Notes: a model not told the origin generated them from the sequence alone. A stretch of DNA of 64,000 nt from Actinomycetota bacterium (GCA_012523095.1 JAAYJE010000126.1:37868-101867); one strand, 5' to 3'. Positions 46,974-56,179 are shown, counted from the first letter of the stretch. Numbers and translations are program-made.

Positions 46974-48300
46974 GCATGGCTTTCAGACACTCGGCCTTGG
47001 CTTCGTCCAACACGGCCCCGTTCTGAAGCATGAAGCCCCCGTCCTTCGCGCACGTCTCCAGGAGGTCGAGGGTGTACTTCTCCACCTCAGCGGGCGTACC
47101 CAGGGCCAGTAGAGCCGTTGGAACATTGCCCGCGATGGCGGAGTGGCCGCGCAAGGCCTGCTTTGCCGCCGCCATGTCGGTCTGGTCGAAGAGCCAGAAC
47201 ATGCTGCCGACGGGCAGATCGGGATCGGCGATCACGTCCAACCTCTTGTTGTAGCCTCCTTCGGCGAACATGGTCGGCACGATGCCCTCGTCGATCAGAC
47301 CCTTCAACACAGCCTTGAGCGTAGGCCAGTAGAACTGCCGGAAGTCGGCGTCGGACATGAAGCTGTCGGCACCCTTGTGAAGGACGAAGGTGACGAGCGG
47401 GGCGCCCGTCATCTCGGTCTGCCGCATGCCCCAGTCGATGATGATGGGGACGAACCGCTCACAGGCTTCCAGGATCTTCTCAGGTCGACGGAAGCGGTCG
47501 ATCATGATGCCCCGAGTGCCGCGCAGTGTGTCGGCCAATATGTCGTAGGGGGCCTTGGCGATGCCCCCGAACGACGAGGGGATACCCAGCCGGCCGGCGG
47601 CGTCCGCGCCGGCGGCCCCCAGAGCCATCAGGTACGCGAGACACTCACGGGCGGCTTCCGCCATCCTCTGCATCCCCTCCACCACCTTAGGATCGGCGAA
47701 GGCAGGCAGGCTGAAGAGCATCGTGGTCGCCTCCACCATGTCAGTAAGCGGCGGGAGGCTCGCCAGAGGAGCAAAAGCCGACCCGAAGCGCGGCAACAGA
47801 CGGCGGCGGAAGTAGACATCGGGGTCGGCTATGAGTGCGTCGTACTCGTCTTCCCTCATGTACTCGGCCTCGAGATACTGCCACGGGGTCTCGTCGGCCA
47901 GACCATTGCCGGGCCAATCCACCAGCCGTAGGCCCAGGAGCTCGAAGACCCTGGCCGGAGCGACGGAGGAGGTCTGAAAATCGGGACGGAAGTCCTCGTG
48001 GAACTTGATAACGGCAGCCGCGGCCTTCTCGTAGTCATGCATGGACTGCTTCTTGGTTAGACCGCTGTGCCTGCCCACATAAAAGCCGGCCGTGACGGTG
48101 ACCGGTACCCGGGCGGGCTTCTTCAGCTTGATCACATCTATGAGCAGCCGGACACGCTCTTGATATTCCACGCGCACCGAATCGCTCTTGAACTCCACAC
48201 CGGGCGCGCTCAGCCATCGCGCGAAACGACGCTCGCGACGCTCCTGCCAATCAAGCTCATCCCAACCTTCAAACGTCTCACCACGATCCTCGGTGCTCAT
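46945..48300 (-). CDS. Uroporphyrinogen decarboxylase (URO-D) superfamily protein, probably corrinoid-related methyltransferase
   Basis: 451 aa; KAPYDILADTLRGTRGIMIDRFRRPEKILEACE; DADFRQFYWPTLKAVLKGLIDEG. Confidence 0.82.
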   Translation of the reverse strand: MSTEDRGETFEGWDELDWQERRERRFARWLSAPGVEFKSDSVRVEYQERVRLLIDVIKLKKPARVPVTVTAGFYVGRHSGLTKKQSMHDYEKAAAAVIKFHEDFRPDFQTSSVAPARVFELLGLRLVDWPGNGLADETPWQYLEAEYMREDEYDALIADPDVYFRRRLLPRFGSAFAPLASLPPLTDMVEATTMLFSLPAFADPKVVEGMQRMAEAARECLAYLMALGAAGADAAGRLGIPSSFGGIAKAPYDILADTLRGTRGIMIDRFRRPEKILEACERFVPIIIDWGMRQTEMTGAPLVTFVLHKGADSFMSDADFRQFYWPTLKAVLKGLIDEGIVPTMFAEGGYNKRLDVIADPDLPVGSMFWLFDQTDMAAAKQALRGHSAIAGNVPTALLALGTPAEVEKYTLDLLETCAKDGGFMLQNGAVLDEAKAECLKAMLDTGRDWRG

Positions 48301-48742
48301 CGAACCTCCTCCTTTGCGGCATTCGCCGCTTCGTGAACTTCGCCCAACAGAGCTCGGAACTGTAGAGCCATCTAGACTGATGCGGCATGCGATCGGAGCA
48401 ACCGTGGTTGGGCGTCGGATATTCCTTGTTGCCCCGCAGACCCACGAGCCTGCCGTCTTCGACCGTTGCGATAGCCCGCATTGGTGGATGCAACCCGGAG
48501 AGGCCCGGCAGACGATGTGTGAAGACCGGCGAAGAACAGAGGGCGACGGTGGAGGCCTTCACTGCTTGGCGAGGCAGCCCTCCGTTCGAGGTCACTCTGC
48601 GCACCGAGGGCGCCTCCATCTCTTTGTTGAGACCGGGCCGGGAATTGAACCGTTCCCTTCCGTCGATCATCTCTTCGGTGACCTCCTTGGTGCTGAGGTC
48701 GACGTGGATTATCTTTCAGTATGTGTAGGGTTCTCGCCCCAT
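48301..48742 (-). pseudogene. Decayed 5' fragment(s) of Mo/W oxidoreductase gene(s)
   Basis: SD+ATG then MGREPYTY*KIIHVDLSTKEVTEEMIDGRERF (AOR-like N-term, in-frame TGA at 48716-48718), then frame-shifted HIVCRASPGCIHQCG / AIATVEDGRLVGLRGNKEYPTPNHGCSDRMPHQSRWLYS (Mo-enzyme FeS domain-like). Confidence 0.5.
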
Positions 48743-48788
48743 ATGTGCCGCTCCTTCTGCGATTCAGCCGGGCCTGGGCACACCTACG

Positions 48789-49640
48789 TCAACCGGCGCC
48801 TCCGGACAGGTTGATATCTTCCCCGGTTATGTACTTGGCTTTGTCGGAAACGAGGAACGACACCAGGTCGGCGATGTCTTGCGGCGTGCCCAGCCTGCCC
48901 AGAGGGATGGGCGGCGGTCCCGCCTGCCCGGTGGGACCGGTAGTGCCGGCCTTCAGCGAGTCAGACACGCTCATGCCCCGGTCGGCGGCCTGCTTCGCGA
49001 CGCTGTCGTCGCGGAAATTGGTGTCGAAGCCGCCGGGATTGATCGCATTGACGTTGATCTTATAGGGTGCCAGCTCGCGTGCCAGAGTCTTCATCAGGCC
49101 CAGGAGCCCGTGCTTAGAGGCCGCGTAACCGGCCCCTCCCGGGTAGGGCCCAATACCGGCCATGGACGAGATGAGAACGACCTTCTTACCTTCCGGATCC
49201 GGGATCATGACCTCGGCCACGGCTTTGCAGACCAGGAAGGCTCCGGTGAGGTTCACATCGATGAGCATCCGCCAGGTCTCTTCGTCCAGGTCCACCACCG
49301 GCACCGGCACCGGGCCACGCACACCCACACAGTGCACCAGGATGTCGATCTTCCCGCACTCCTCCAAGACCCAGGCCACCATCGCGTCCACTTCAGCACT
49401 CTTGCTGATATCATAGGCCAGAGGCACACCTTTCCTGCCCTGGGCCCGGATCTCGGCGACCACGTCGTCGAGGCCCTTCCAATCCTGGTCCTCAGGCCGG
49501 ATACTCTCCGGCACGGCATACTTGTCGACCACCACTACGTCGGCGCCGTCTTTGGCCAGTTGTACCGCGATACCGCGCCCCATGCTCCGTTTGGCCGCCG
49601 CCCCGGTGACCAGGGCGACTTTGCCGTCGAGAGAGCTCAT
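48789..49640 (-). CDS. SDR-family oxidoreductase
   Basis: MSSLDGKVALVTGAAAKRSMGRGIAVQLAKDGADVVVVD; YAASKHGLLGLMKTLARE. Confidence 0.9.
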   Translation of the reverse strand: MSSLDGKVALVTGAAAKRSMGRGIAVQLAKDGADVVVVDKYAVPESIRPEDQDWKGLDDVVAEIRAQGRKGVPLAYDISKSAEVDAMVAWVLEECGKIDILVHCVGVRGPVPVPVVDLDEETWRMLIDVNLTGAFLVCKAVAEVMIPDPEGKKVVLISSMAGIGPYPGGAGYAASKHGLLGLMKTLARELAPYKINVNAINPGGFDTNFRDDSVAKQAADRGMSVSDSLKAGTTGPTGQAGPPPIPLGRLGTPQDIADLVSFLVSDKAKYITGEDINLSGGAG

Positions 49641-50485
49641 AGTAGGCCCCTCTCTTTCAGATAGGCTTCGATGTTGAAGGTGGCCTCCTGAGCCAACAGC
49701 GGCTGACCTCCGGCCACGCATAAGGTCTGGCCGGTCACGTAGTCGGAGAGCTCAGAGGCGAAGAACAGGGCTGCGCCCGCGATGTCCTTCGGGCTCCCTA
49801 CTCTGCCGAGGGGCACCTCCCGCTTGGACACGGCCGCAAAGAAGGCATCCCGCTCGGGTCCCGGAGGCATGAGCGAATCCCAGAAGGTGGTTTCAATCGG
49901 GCCCGGGACGATGTTGTTGACGCAGATGTTGTATGGAGCCAGTTCGAAGGCGAGGTTGAGAGAGAGTCCGATGGCGCCTGCTTTGGCGGCGTGATAGTGG
50001 AGCACCGACACCACCGGCGATACGGCTCCCATCGAGGAGATGAAGACGATCCTCCCCCGCTTATTCTTCTTCATGGTAGGGATCACGGCCTCGCTCACGA
50101 GCCAAGGCCCCTTCATGTTGATGGCGACTATCCGATCCCACTCCTCTTCGGTGAAGGTACCCGTGGCTCCCGACCCATGGGTGCCCGGCACGCCTCCGGC
50201 GCAGTTGATGAGCACGTCCACAGTCCCCAAGTCGTCCAGCGTGCCCGCGACCATCTCGTCGACCTGAGCCTTGTTGGTGATGTCGGTTCTGAACGCAAGC
50301 GCCTTCCGCCCCAAGGCTTCGACCTCGCCCGCGACACTCAGGCAGCCGTCCAGGTCGATGTCGCACACCACCACGTCCGCCCCCTCTTCGGCGAATTTGA
50401 GGGCGATACCTCTACCCATACCCTTGGCTCCGCCGGTGACGATGGCCACCTTGTTCTCGAGTAGCATCTTTCGCTCCAAGCTCAT
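49637..50485 (-). CDS. SDR-family oxidoreductase
   Basis: LLENKVAIVTGGAKGMGRGIALKFAEEGADVVVCDID; YHAAKAGAIGLSLNLAFE. Confidence 0.9.
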   Translation of the reverse strand: MSLERKMLLENKVAIVTGGAKGMGRGIALKFAEEGADVVVCDIDLDGCLSVAGEVEALGRKALAFRTDITNKAQVDEMVAGTLDDLGTVDVLINCAGGVPGTHGSGATGTFTEEEWDRIVAINMKGPWLVSEAVIPTMKKNKRGRIVFISSMGAVSPVVSVLHYHAAKAGAIGLSLNLAFELAPYNICVNNIVPGPIETTFWDSLMPPGPERDAFFAAVSKREVPLGRVGSPKDIAGAALFFASELSDYVTGQTLCVAGGQPLLAQEATFNIEAYLKERGLL

Positions 50486-50513
50486 GGGAACGGCATCGAA
50501 ACCGTTCCCGGTT

Positions 50514-52400
50514 TCAGAGTATGTCGTCCAGCCCCAGAGAGATGACCCGCTCTCTGTCGATCGCCCCGGTCTCGGGATCGAAGCCCATGGCCTCGTAGAA
50601 CCCCCGCTTGAGCGCCTCCGAATCGACGGTCACACCCTTCAGCTCGCCCACCTGAAGAGGAGGGTTGCCTCTCGCCCGCTCGGGCAGCTTGAAGTCGTCG
50701 GGCTTGAACCCTTCGCGCAGGTTGAAGGCGTGTAGGAGGGTGGTGATCCGCCTGCCCGTCTCCACTATCTCTTCATAGTCGAGCCCCCAGCCGGTGATGG
50801 CGTTCATGCAGCCCAGGAAGTCCAGGGGCATGCTGTCGATCCCGAAAAGGCAGGCGCCCGAGGTGTTGACCCAATGCTGCCAACCGGCGAGGATGGCATG
50901 GTATACGCCCTTGTCGGTAGGATCATAACGCGGCATCGAGAAGGGAACGCCCATTCCCGCATAGGCCCTCTCGTTCACGCCGCCGTGCTCGGCGAAGGCG
51001 GTCCCGCCGCGAGTATGCCGGCCGGGTGTGGAGTCGGAGATGTAGGTGGCGCCCCAACCGGGAAAACAGCGCGGATCGTGCATGGCGAGGAGCTCGCCGC
51101 CCGCATGCATGGCGAACTGCTCCGCTCCTTCCCCGATCTTCTCAGCCGCCCATTTGGCACCGTCGGCCAGGATGTCGCCGAGGCCCTCACGCCGGCACAT
51201 CATCTCCAACACCGCCACCTGGGCGTCGCTGTTGCCCCAGGTGAGCTCATGACCGTTGGTGTCGCTCTTGGTGATCAGCCCATTCTCGTAGCACTCGACC
51301 GCGAAGGCCATGGTGGCTCCGGCCGAGATGGTGTCGAGCCCATACAAGTTGCAGAGTTCGTTGGCATAGATGAGCGACTCCATATTGTCGTTCAGGCACA
51401 TGGGCCCGAAGGCCGCCAAGGTCTCGTACTCCGGCTTGTGTGTGTCGCGAACCGGGTACTTGCCCTCCTCGACCGTGAGCACCGAGCCACACGCGACCGG
51501 GCAGCCTGCGCAGGCATACTTCTTGGTCACGTACTTGACCATCCCGTTCCAGGCCACCGAGTCCCACTTCCACTCGGGGAAGTCCTCCACATTATTGCCG
51601 GCCCAATTCTTGATGGGCACGTCGTGGTCGTGCATGTGCATGACCATCGCCCCTGGAGTGCCGCCGTGGGTCAGCCCGAAGAACATGCCCGAGGGGTTCT
51701 CCCTCGTCTCACGCATCATCTCCTTCATCATGGCCTGGATGGCCGGCCTGTCGACCACCTCCGGCTTCATGGATCCGGTGCAGGCCACGGCCTTGAGGTT
51801 CTTGGAACCCATGACCGCCCCCAACCCCGACCTCGCCGCGGCCCTCCCCCGGTCGTTGATGACCGCGGCTATCCTGGCGAGGCGCTCGCCGGCCGGTCCG
51901 ATGACCGCCACCTTCAAGTTCTTGTTGTCGTTCTCTTCACGGAGGAGTTCCTCGGCGACAGTGGTGTCCTTGCCCCACAGATGGCGGGCATCCCGGAGCT
52001 CCGGCCTGCCGTTGTCGATCAACAGGTAGACCGGGTGTTCCGCCTTCCCCTGGAAGAACACGATGTCATAGCCGGAGGCCTTGAAAGTGTTCGCGAAGTC
52101 GCCGCCGCTGTTGGCGTCGCCCCAGTATCCGGTGAGAGGCGACTTCCCCATGGTGGAGAAACGGCAGGTGGAGTACACGCCCGAGAGTGTGAGCGGCCCC
52201 GTGCCGATGCCGAATATATTGTCCGGGCCCAGCGGATCCACGCCCGGCTTCATACGCTCCAGGATGACCCGAGCCCCGATGCCGTAACCGCCCACGAAGC
52301 GGCGGGCGACTTCATCAGACAACTCCTCCTCGTGCATCGTGCCGTTCGCCAGGTCGACGAACAGCAACCTGCCCATGTAACCGTATCGCGCCCTAGCCAC
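50514..52400 (-). CDS. Aldehyde:ferredoxin oxidoreductase family (tungsten/molybdenum) protein
   Basis: 628 aa; YGYMGRLLFVDLANGTMHEEELSDEVARRFVGGYGIGARVILERM; GLGAVMGSKNLKAVA; CAGCPVACG. Confidence 0.92.
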   Translation of the reverse strand: MARARYGYMGRLLFVDLANGTMHEEELSDEVARRFVGGYGIGARVILERMKPGVDPLGPDNIFGIGTGPLTLSGVYSTCRFSTMGKSPLTGYWGDANSGGDFANTFKASGYDIVFFQGKAEHPVYLLIDNGRPELRDARHLWGKDTTVAEELLREENDNKNLKVAVIGPAGERLARIAAVINDRGRAAARSGLGAVMGSKNLKAVACTGSMKPEVVDRPAIQAMMKEMMRETRENPSGMFFGLTHGGTPGAMVMHMHDHDVPIKNWAGNNVEDFPEWKWDSVAWNGMVKYVTKKYACAGCPVACGSVLTVEEGKYPVRDTHKPEYETLAAFGPMCLNDNMESLIYANELCNLYGLDTISAGATMAFAVECYENGLITKSDTNGHELTWGNSDAQVAVLEMMCRREGLGDILADGAKWAAEKIGEGAEQFAMHAGGELLAMHDPRCFPGWGATYISDSTPGRHTRGGTAFAEHGGVNERAYAGMGVPFSMPRYDPTDKGVYHAILAGWQHWVNTSGACLFGIDSMPLDFLGCMNAITGWGLDYEEIVETGRRITTLLHAFNLREGFKPDDFKLPERARGNPPLQVGELKGVTVDSEALKRGFYEAMGFDPETGAIDRERVISLGLDDIL

Positions 52401-52409
52401 ACCGGCCTC

Positions 52410-54509
52410 CTACACCGTGACCGCGGTCTGCAGACCGGCGTTGATGGCATCGCGGATGAGGCCGGGCTGCACGCAGTCGCCGACGGTATAGATCTCGGGC
52501 ACCTTACCCTGTAATGTCGCCGCAAGGTCGGGCTGGGGCGTAAGCGGCAGCGCTGAGACGAAGGTGTCTGCCTGGAGCGTGACTTTGATGCCGTCTTGGC
52601 CGACGATGGTGAGCCCCCTGTCATCGATGCCCACGTATTCCCTCACACCGGTCAACATCTTGACGTCGTTCTTGTTGAACCAGATCTTCAGATATCCCCA
52701 AAGGGCAGGGACCATCCCCTCGCCGAACTCTTCGGCCCTGTCCACGATGGTCACCTTGCGGCCGCGCTTGGCCAAGAACTCGGCCAACTCGCAGCCCTGC
52801 AGCGCCCCGCCGATGACCACCACGTTCCTGCCGATCTTGGGCATGTAAAGCTTGGAGAGCGACCGGAGCGTATATGGAGTGAGGTACCGGGCGTAGAACT
52901 TGAGCATCTGATGTAGGTCGCCTCCCGCGACCACGTTCCTATGGTCGATGCCTTTTATCTCGGGGATGGTCTGCTGTGCGCCGGTAGCGACGAACACCAC
53001 GTCCGGCTTCATCTCTTCGACCACCGCCACGTCGGCTTCCTTACCCAACCGAATCTTCACGCCCAGTTTGCGGAGTTGCCTGCTCAGATAGTCCACCATG
53101 AGCATGACGTCCTCCGGATGTGGACCCTTCACCATGGCGGCGATAGGCAGCAGGCCCCCCAGGATCTTCTGTTTCTCCATCAGCGTGACATCATGTCCGC
53201 GGAGCGCCGAGACCCGAGCCGCCTCCATACCGCCGGGACCGCCGCCTATCACGAGCACGTTCTTCTTCGCGTCCGCCTTATCGATGGTGTTGAACGGGTA
53301 ACCCATGAGGGCGTTGATACGGCAACGCTTGGTGCCGAGGCAGTTGTCGCAACCGGTGCACGGGGCTATGTCGTCCAGCCGGCCTTCCTTCACCTTGTTC
53401 GCGTATTCGGGGTCGGCGTGCAGACGTCTGGTCATGCCGATGAAGTCGGCCATGCCCTGCTCGAGGATCTGCTCGCCTAGATCGCAGTCGAGTCTACCCA
53501 CCACGATCACAGGTACGCTCACCGCGCTCTTCACACCCGCGGCTATCAGCATGTTGGCGCCGGCGCCCTTCTGCGCGGTGTAGTACACCTCGGGGAAATC
53601 CTCCAGAGGGATGGGGGCGTCGGGATAGAACAGCGCGTCGCAGAGGTAGGCGGCTTCGTGGTAGCCGATCCAGTGGCTGCGCACCATGATGCCGTCGGCC
53701 CCGGCCTTCTCGATGAGACGCGCGTGCTCCTTGGCGGTCTCGTTGGTGATGCAGTTGTTGTCGTCGATGCCGCAGAGTTGGCCGGCTTCCAGACCGTTGA
53801 TGCACACCGTCACCGGGAAGTCCTCGCCACACAGTCTCTTGATCTCAGTGACCACCTGGCAGACGAAGCGGCTGCGATTCTCAGCGGTACCGCCGTATTC
53901 ATCGATGCGCCGGTTCCAGAACGGCGAAAGGAAATTGTGGAGCAGATGGCTGCTCGACGCGTTGATGTCGACCCCGTCGAAGCCCGCCTTCTTGGCGCGG
54001 AGGGCGCAGTTCCCGAACTTGTCTACTATGTCCTCGATCTCAGCGACGGTGAGCGGATGCGGCCTCTCGTTATGGAAATCGGTCTCGCAGTGCACCACCA
54101 CGTCGGAGGCCGCGTAAGGCAGCCCCTTGTACGGGGGATCGGGCGAGAACGACAGGTGGGCCTGCCAAGTGCCGTCGTGGTTCATCTGCATGAAAGTGGG
54201 GCATCCGTGTTTGTGGATGACCTCGGCGATCTGCGCCATCCCCGGGATGAACTTGTCGTCGTCCAGACGGTAGCGGTCGCGCCAGCGGCAGCCCGCCGGG
54301 TAGTCCACCGTCGGCGACTCCACGATGATAAGGCCCGTGCCCCCCCGCGCCATGGCCTCGTAGAAGGCCAGGACCTCCGGTCTCATCACAGTGTCGGACT
54401 CGTGCCACATCATCACGCCGGCGCCGGTCTTGATGATGCGGTTACGGGTGGTCACCGATCCGATCTTGCCGGACTCGAGAAGCTTGCTGTACTTGGGGTT
54501 ATCGGTCAC
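52410..54509 (-). CDS. OYE-family FMN/FeS/FAD oxidoreductase, paralogue 4
   Basis: 699 aa; MTDNPKYSKLLESGKIGSVTTRNRIIKTGAG; CTGCDNCLGTKRC; VLVIGGGPGGMEAARVSALRGH. Confidence 0.9.
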   Translation of the reverse strand: MTDNPKYSKLLESGKIGSVTTRNRIIKTGAGVMMWHESDTVMRPEVLAFYEAMARGGTGLIIVESPTVDYPAGCRWRDRYRLDDDKFIPGMAQIAEVIHKHGCPTFMQMNHDGTWQAHLSFSPDPPYKGLPYAASDVVVHCETDFHNERPHPLTVAEIEDIVDKFGNCALRAKKAGFDGVDINASSSHLLHNFLSPFWNRRIDEYGGTAENRSRFVCQVVTEIKRLCGEDFPVTVCINGLEAGQLCGIDDNNCITNETAKEHARLIEKAGADGIMVRSHWIGYHEAAYLCDALFYPDAPIPLEDFPEVYYTAQKGAGANMLIAAGVKSAVSVPVIVVGRLDCDLGEQILEQGMADFIGMTRRLHADPEYANKVKEGRLDDIAPCTGCDNCLGTKRCRINALMGYPFNTIDKADAKKNVLVIGGGPGGMEAARVSALRGHDVTLMEKQKILGGLLPIAAMVKGPHPEDVMLMVDYLSRQLRKLGVKIRLGKEADVAVVEEMKPDVVFVATGAQQTIPEIKGIDHRNVVAGGDLHQMLKFYARYLTPYTLRSLSKLYMPKIGRNVVVIGGALQGCELAEFLAKRGRKVTIVDRAEEFGEGMVPALWGYLKIWFNKNDVKMLTGVREYVGIDDRGLTIVGQDGIKVTLQADTFVSALPLTPQPDLAATLQGKVPEIYTVGDCVQPGLIRDAINAGLQTAVTV

Positions 54510-54543
54510 GGGATCCCTTTCTCACGCTCGCTCGCAGTCGCTC

Positions 54544-55014
54544 TCAGTTGCCCTTCTTGGATGCGTCCACTGTGTAGGCCGCAGCCTCAACGTCCGGGAC
54601 CATCGCCTGCCAGAAGAAGCGGACGACGGCTATCTTGAGCTCCCCGTTTTCGTCGATCTCAAGTTCGTAGAGGGGCAGGTAGTCCTTCTGCACCTTCACG
54701 TTGTTGGTGGCCGTGTCGTAGACGGTGGCCTGCAGGAACGCCACCGCCACCAATCGCTTCTCGTCTACGAAGATGTCGTGCACCACGAACGTCTCGTAGT
54801 CCTCCGGGTGGCCGGTAAGCATATTGTAGAAGTCGTCGCGGCTGTTGATGGCCTGTTCGGGCCCGCCGAAGACATACATGTAAGGGATGAACGTCAAATC
54901 CGCCGCGAAGTACTTGTCCATACGATGGACGGTCTCCGCACTCTGCGCGCCGGCATTGTACTCGTCGAAGTAGTCCCTCATCCACTTCAATATCTCGTCG
55001 TACGTCGGCTTCAT
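54544..55014 (-). CDS. SnoaL/NTF2-like protein, tandem paralogue 1
   Basis: 156 aa; YDEILKWMRDYFDEYNAGAQSAETVHRMDKYFAADLTFIPYMY. Confidence 0.7.
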   Translation of the reverse strand: MKPTYDEILKWMRDYFDEYNAGAQSAETVHRMDKYFAADLTFIPYMYVFGGPEQAINSRDDFYNMLTGHPEDYETFVVHDIFVDEKRLVAVAFLQATVYDTATNNVKVQKDYLPLYELEIDENGELKIAVVRFFWQAMVPDVEAAAYTVDASKKGN

Positions 55015-55059
55015 CCCCTCTAACCTCCCGTACTGTCCCTTCGAGCGGTTCTCCGGTCT

Positions 55060-55542
55060 CTATGCCTGTTCGCGCTGCCGCTTCCAGTCTCTCTCGAAGA
55101 CATCGTCGATCTCCAGCGCTCCGGCCGGCAGTACCTCCCAGAAGAAGTCGAGCCGCTCGATCTTCGGCCTGCCCTCCTCCTCGATGAGAGGGTAGCGTGC
55201 CAGATAACGCTTGCTCAGCAACAGCTGATTCGTGTCGCGGTCCCAAAGCTCGGCTTTGATCTGCGCGACAAAGACCTGCCGCCGCTCGTCGATGACCACG
55301 TCTTCCGCGGTGAGCTTCTCGATGCCGGAGGGATGCGAACAGAGCACCTTGTACCAGTTGTCACGTCCCGCCACCTTGCCCACGTGGTCGATGAACGGGT
55401 TGAACACGAAATCCTTGGCGAAGTACTCGTCCATGCGGTGAATGGTATCGGGGTTCTGACCGTATTTATCGAAAGCGTCGAAATACTCGTCAATCCAGGC
55501 GAGTATCTCCTCGTAGGTCATTCTCATCGGCTTATCCTCCAT
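55060..55542 (-). CDS. SnoaL/NTF2-like protein, tandem paralogue 2
   Basis: 160 aa; MTYEEILAWIDEYFDAFDKYGQNPDTIHRMDEYFAKDFVFNPFI homologous to neighbour. Confidence 0.7.
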   Translation of the reverse strand: MEDKPMRMTYEEILAWIDEYFDAFDKYGQNPDTIHRMDEYFAKDFVFNPFIDHVGKVAGRDNWYKVLCSHPSGIEKLTAEDVVIDERRQVFVAQIKAELWDRDTNQLLLSKRYLARYPLIEEEGRPKIERLDFFWEVLPAGALEIDDVFERDWKRQREQA

Positions 55543-55553
55543 CCCGGGTCGAC

Positions 55554-56048
55554 TTACTCGAGCACCCTCTTGTAGTTCGGATCCGCGGCCGCTTCGAACA
55601 TGACGATGGGGGTATCGATCCTCTTGAAAGTGACGGGGCAGTGCTCCACTCCTTTGGGCACGTGGATGAGGCAGGTCTTGGTGATGGTGTGTTTCTCTCC
55701 ACCGATCAGGAACTCGATCTCCCCTCCCAGCTCCCGCGGGTAGTTGCGGTTCGTGCCGACGAAGCCGACGACCTCGTCGAAATCATGGGTGTGGGGGATC
55801 TCGATGGCAACCGGCTTCCCGCCGGGCAGTCCCCACAGGATCTCGCAGCCCGCGAACAACGGACAACCTGGGACTATGGAATCCATGATCCCGAGCAGCA
55901 TCGTCCTATCGAGGATCCTGCCCTCCTTCTCCTGTTCTTCCATAGCCTCGAGCCAGCCGGGAGGCGGGGGCGGCATGAGATCCTCGGTCACGAAGTTCCT
56001 CCCGTACTTCGACTCCGTGGCGCCGTCGCTTCTACTCTCTTGGCTCAT
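55554..56048 (-). CDS. Cupin-fold protein, family member 3
   Basis: 164 aa; SKYGRNFVTEDLMPPPPPGW...IPHTHDFDEVVGFVGTNRNYPRELGGEIEFLIGGEKHTITKTCLIHVPKGVEHCPV. Confidence 0.72.
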   Translation of the reverse strand: MSQESRSDGATESKYGRNFVTEDLMPPPPPGWLEAMEEQEKEGRILDRTMLLGIMDSIVPGCPLFAGCEILWGLPGGKPVAIEIPHTHDFDEVVGFVGTNRNYPRELGGEIEFLIGGEKHTITKTCLIHVPKGVEHCPVTFKRIDTPIVMFEAAADPNYKRVLE

Positions 56049-56179
56049 CTGAGTACTCCTATGGTCTCGTGCTCACGCGCGCAGGGGCCACCATCTCAGT
56101 GAAGGTGCACCCGTGATAGAAATAGAGCCGGTTGGTTCCCACGTCGATCGTCCTGCATCACACGCCCTCTCGCCGGACT

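Noticed and set aside
48278-48670. 130-aa minus ORF as an intact hypothetical protein
   Set aside because: Internal evidence of a frame change within a recognisable FeS/Mo-enzyme-like segment, plus overlap with the URO-D start; treated as pseudogene.
50874-52514. 546-aa plus-strand ORF antisense to AOR
   Set aside because: Shadow frame; antisense to unmistakable AOR gene.
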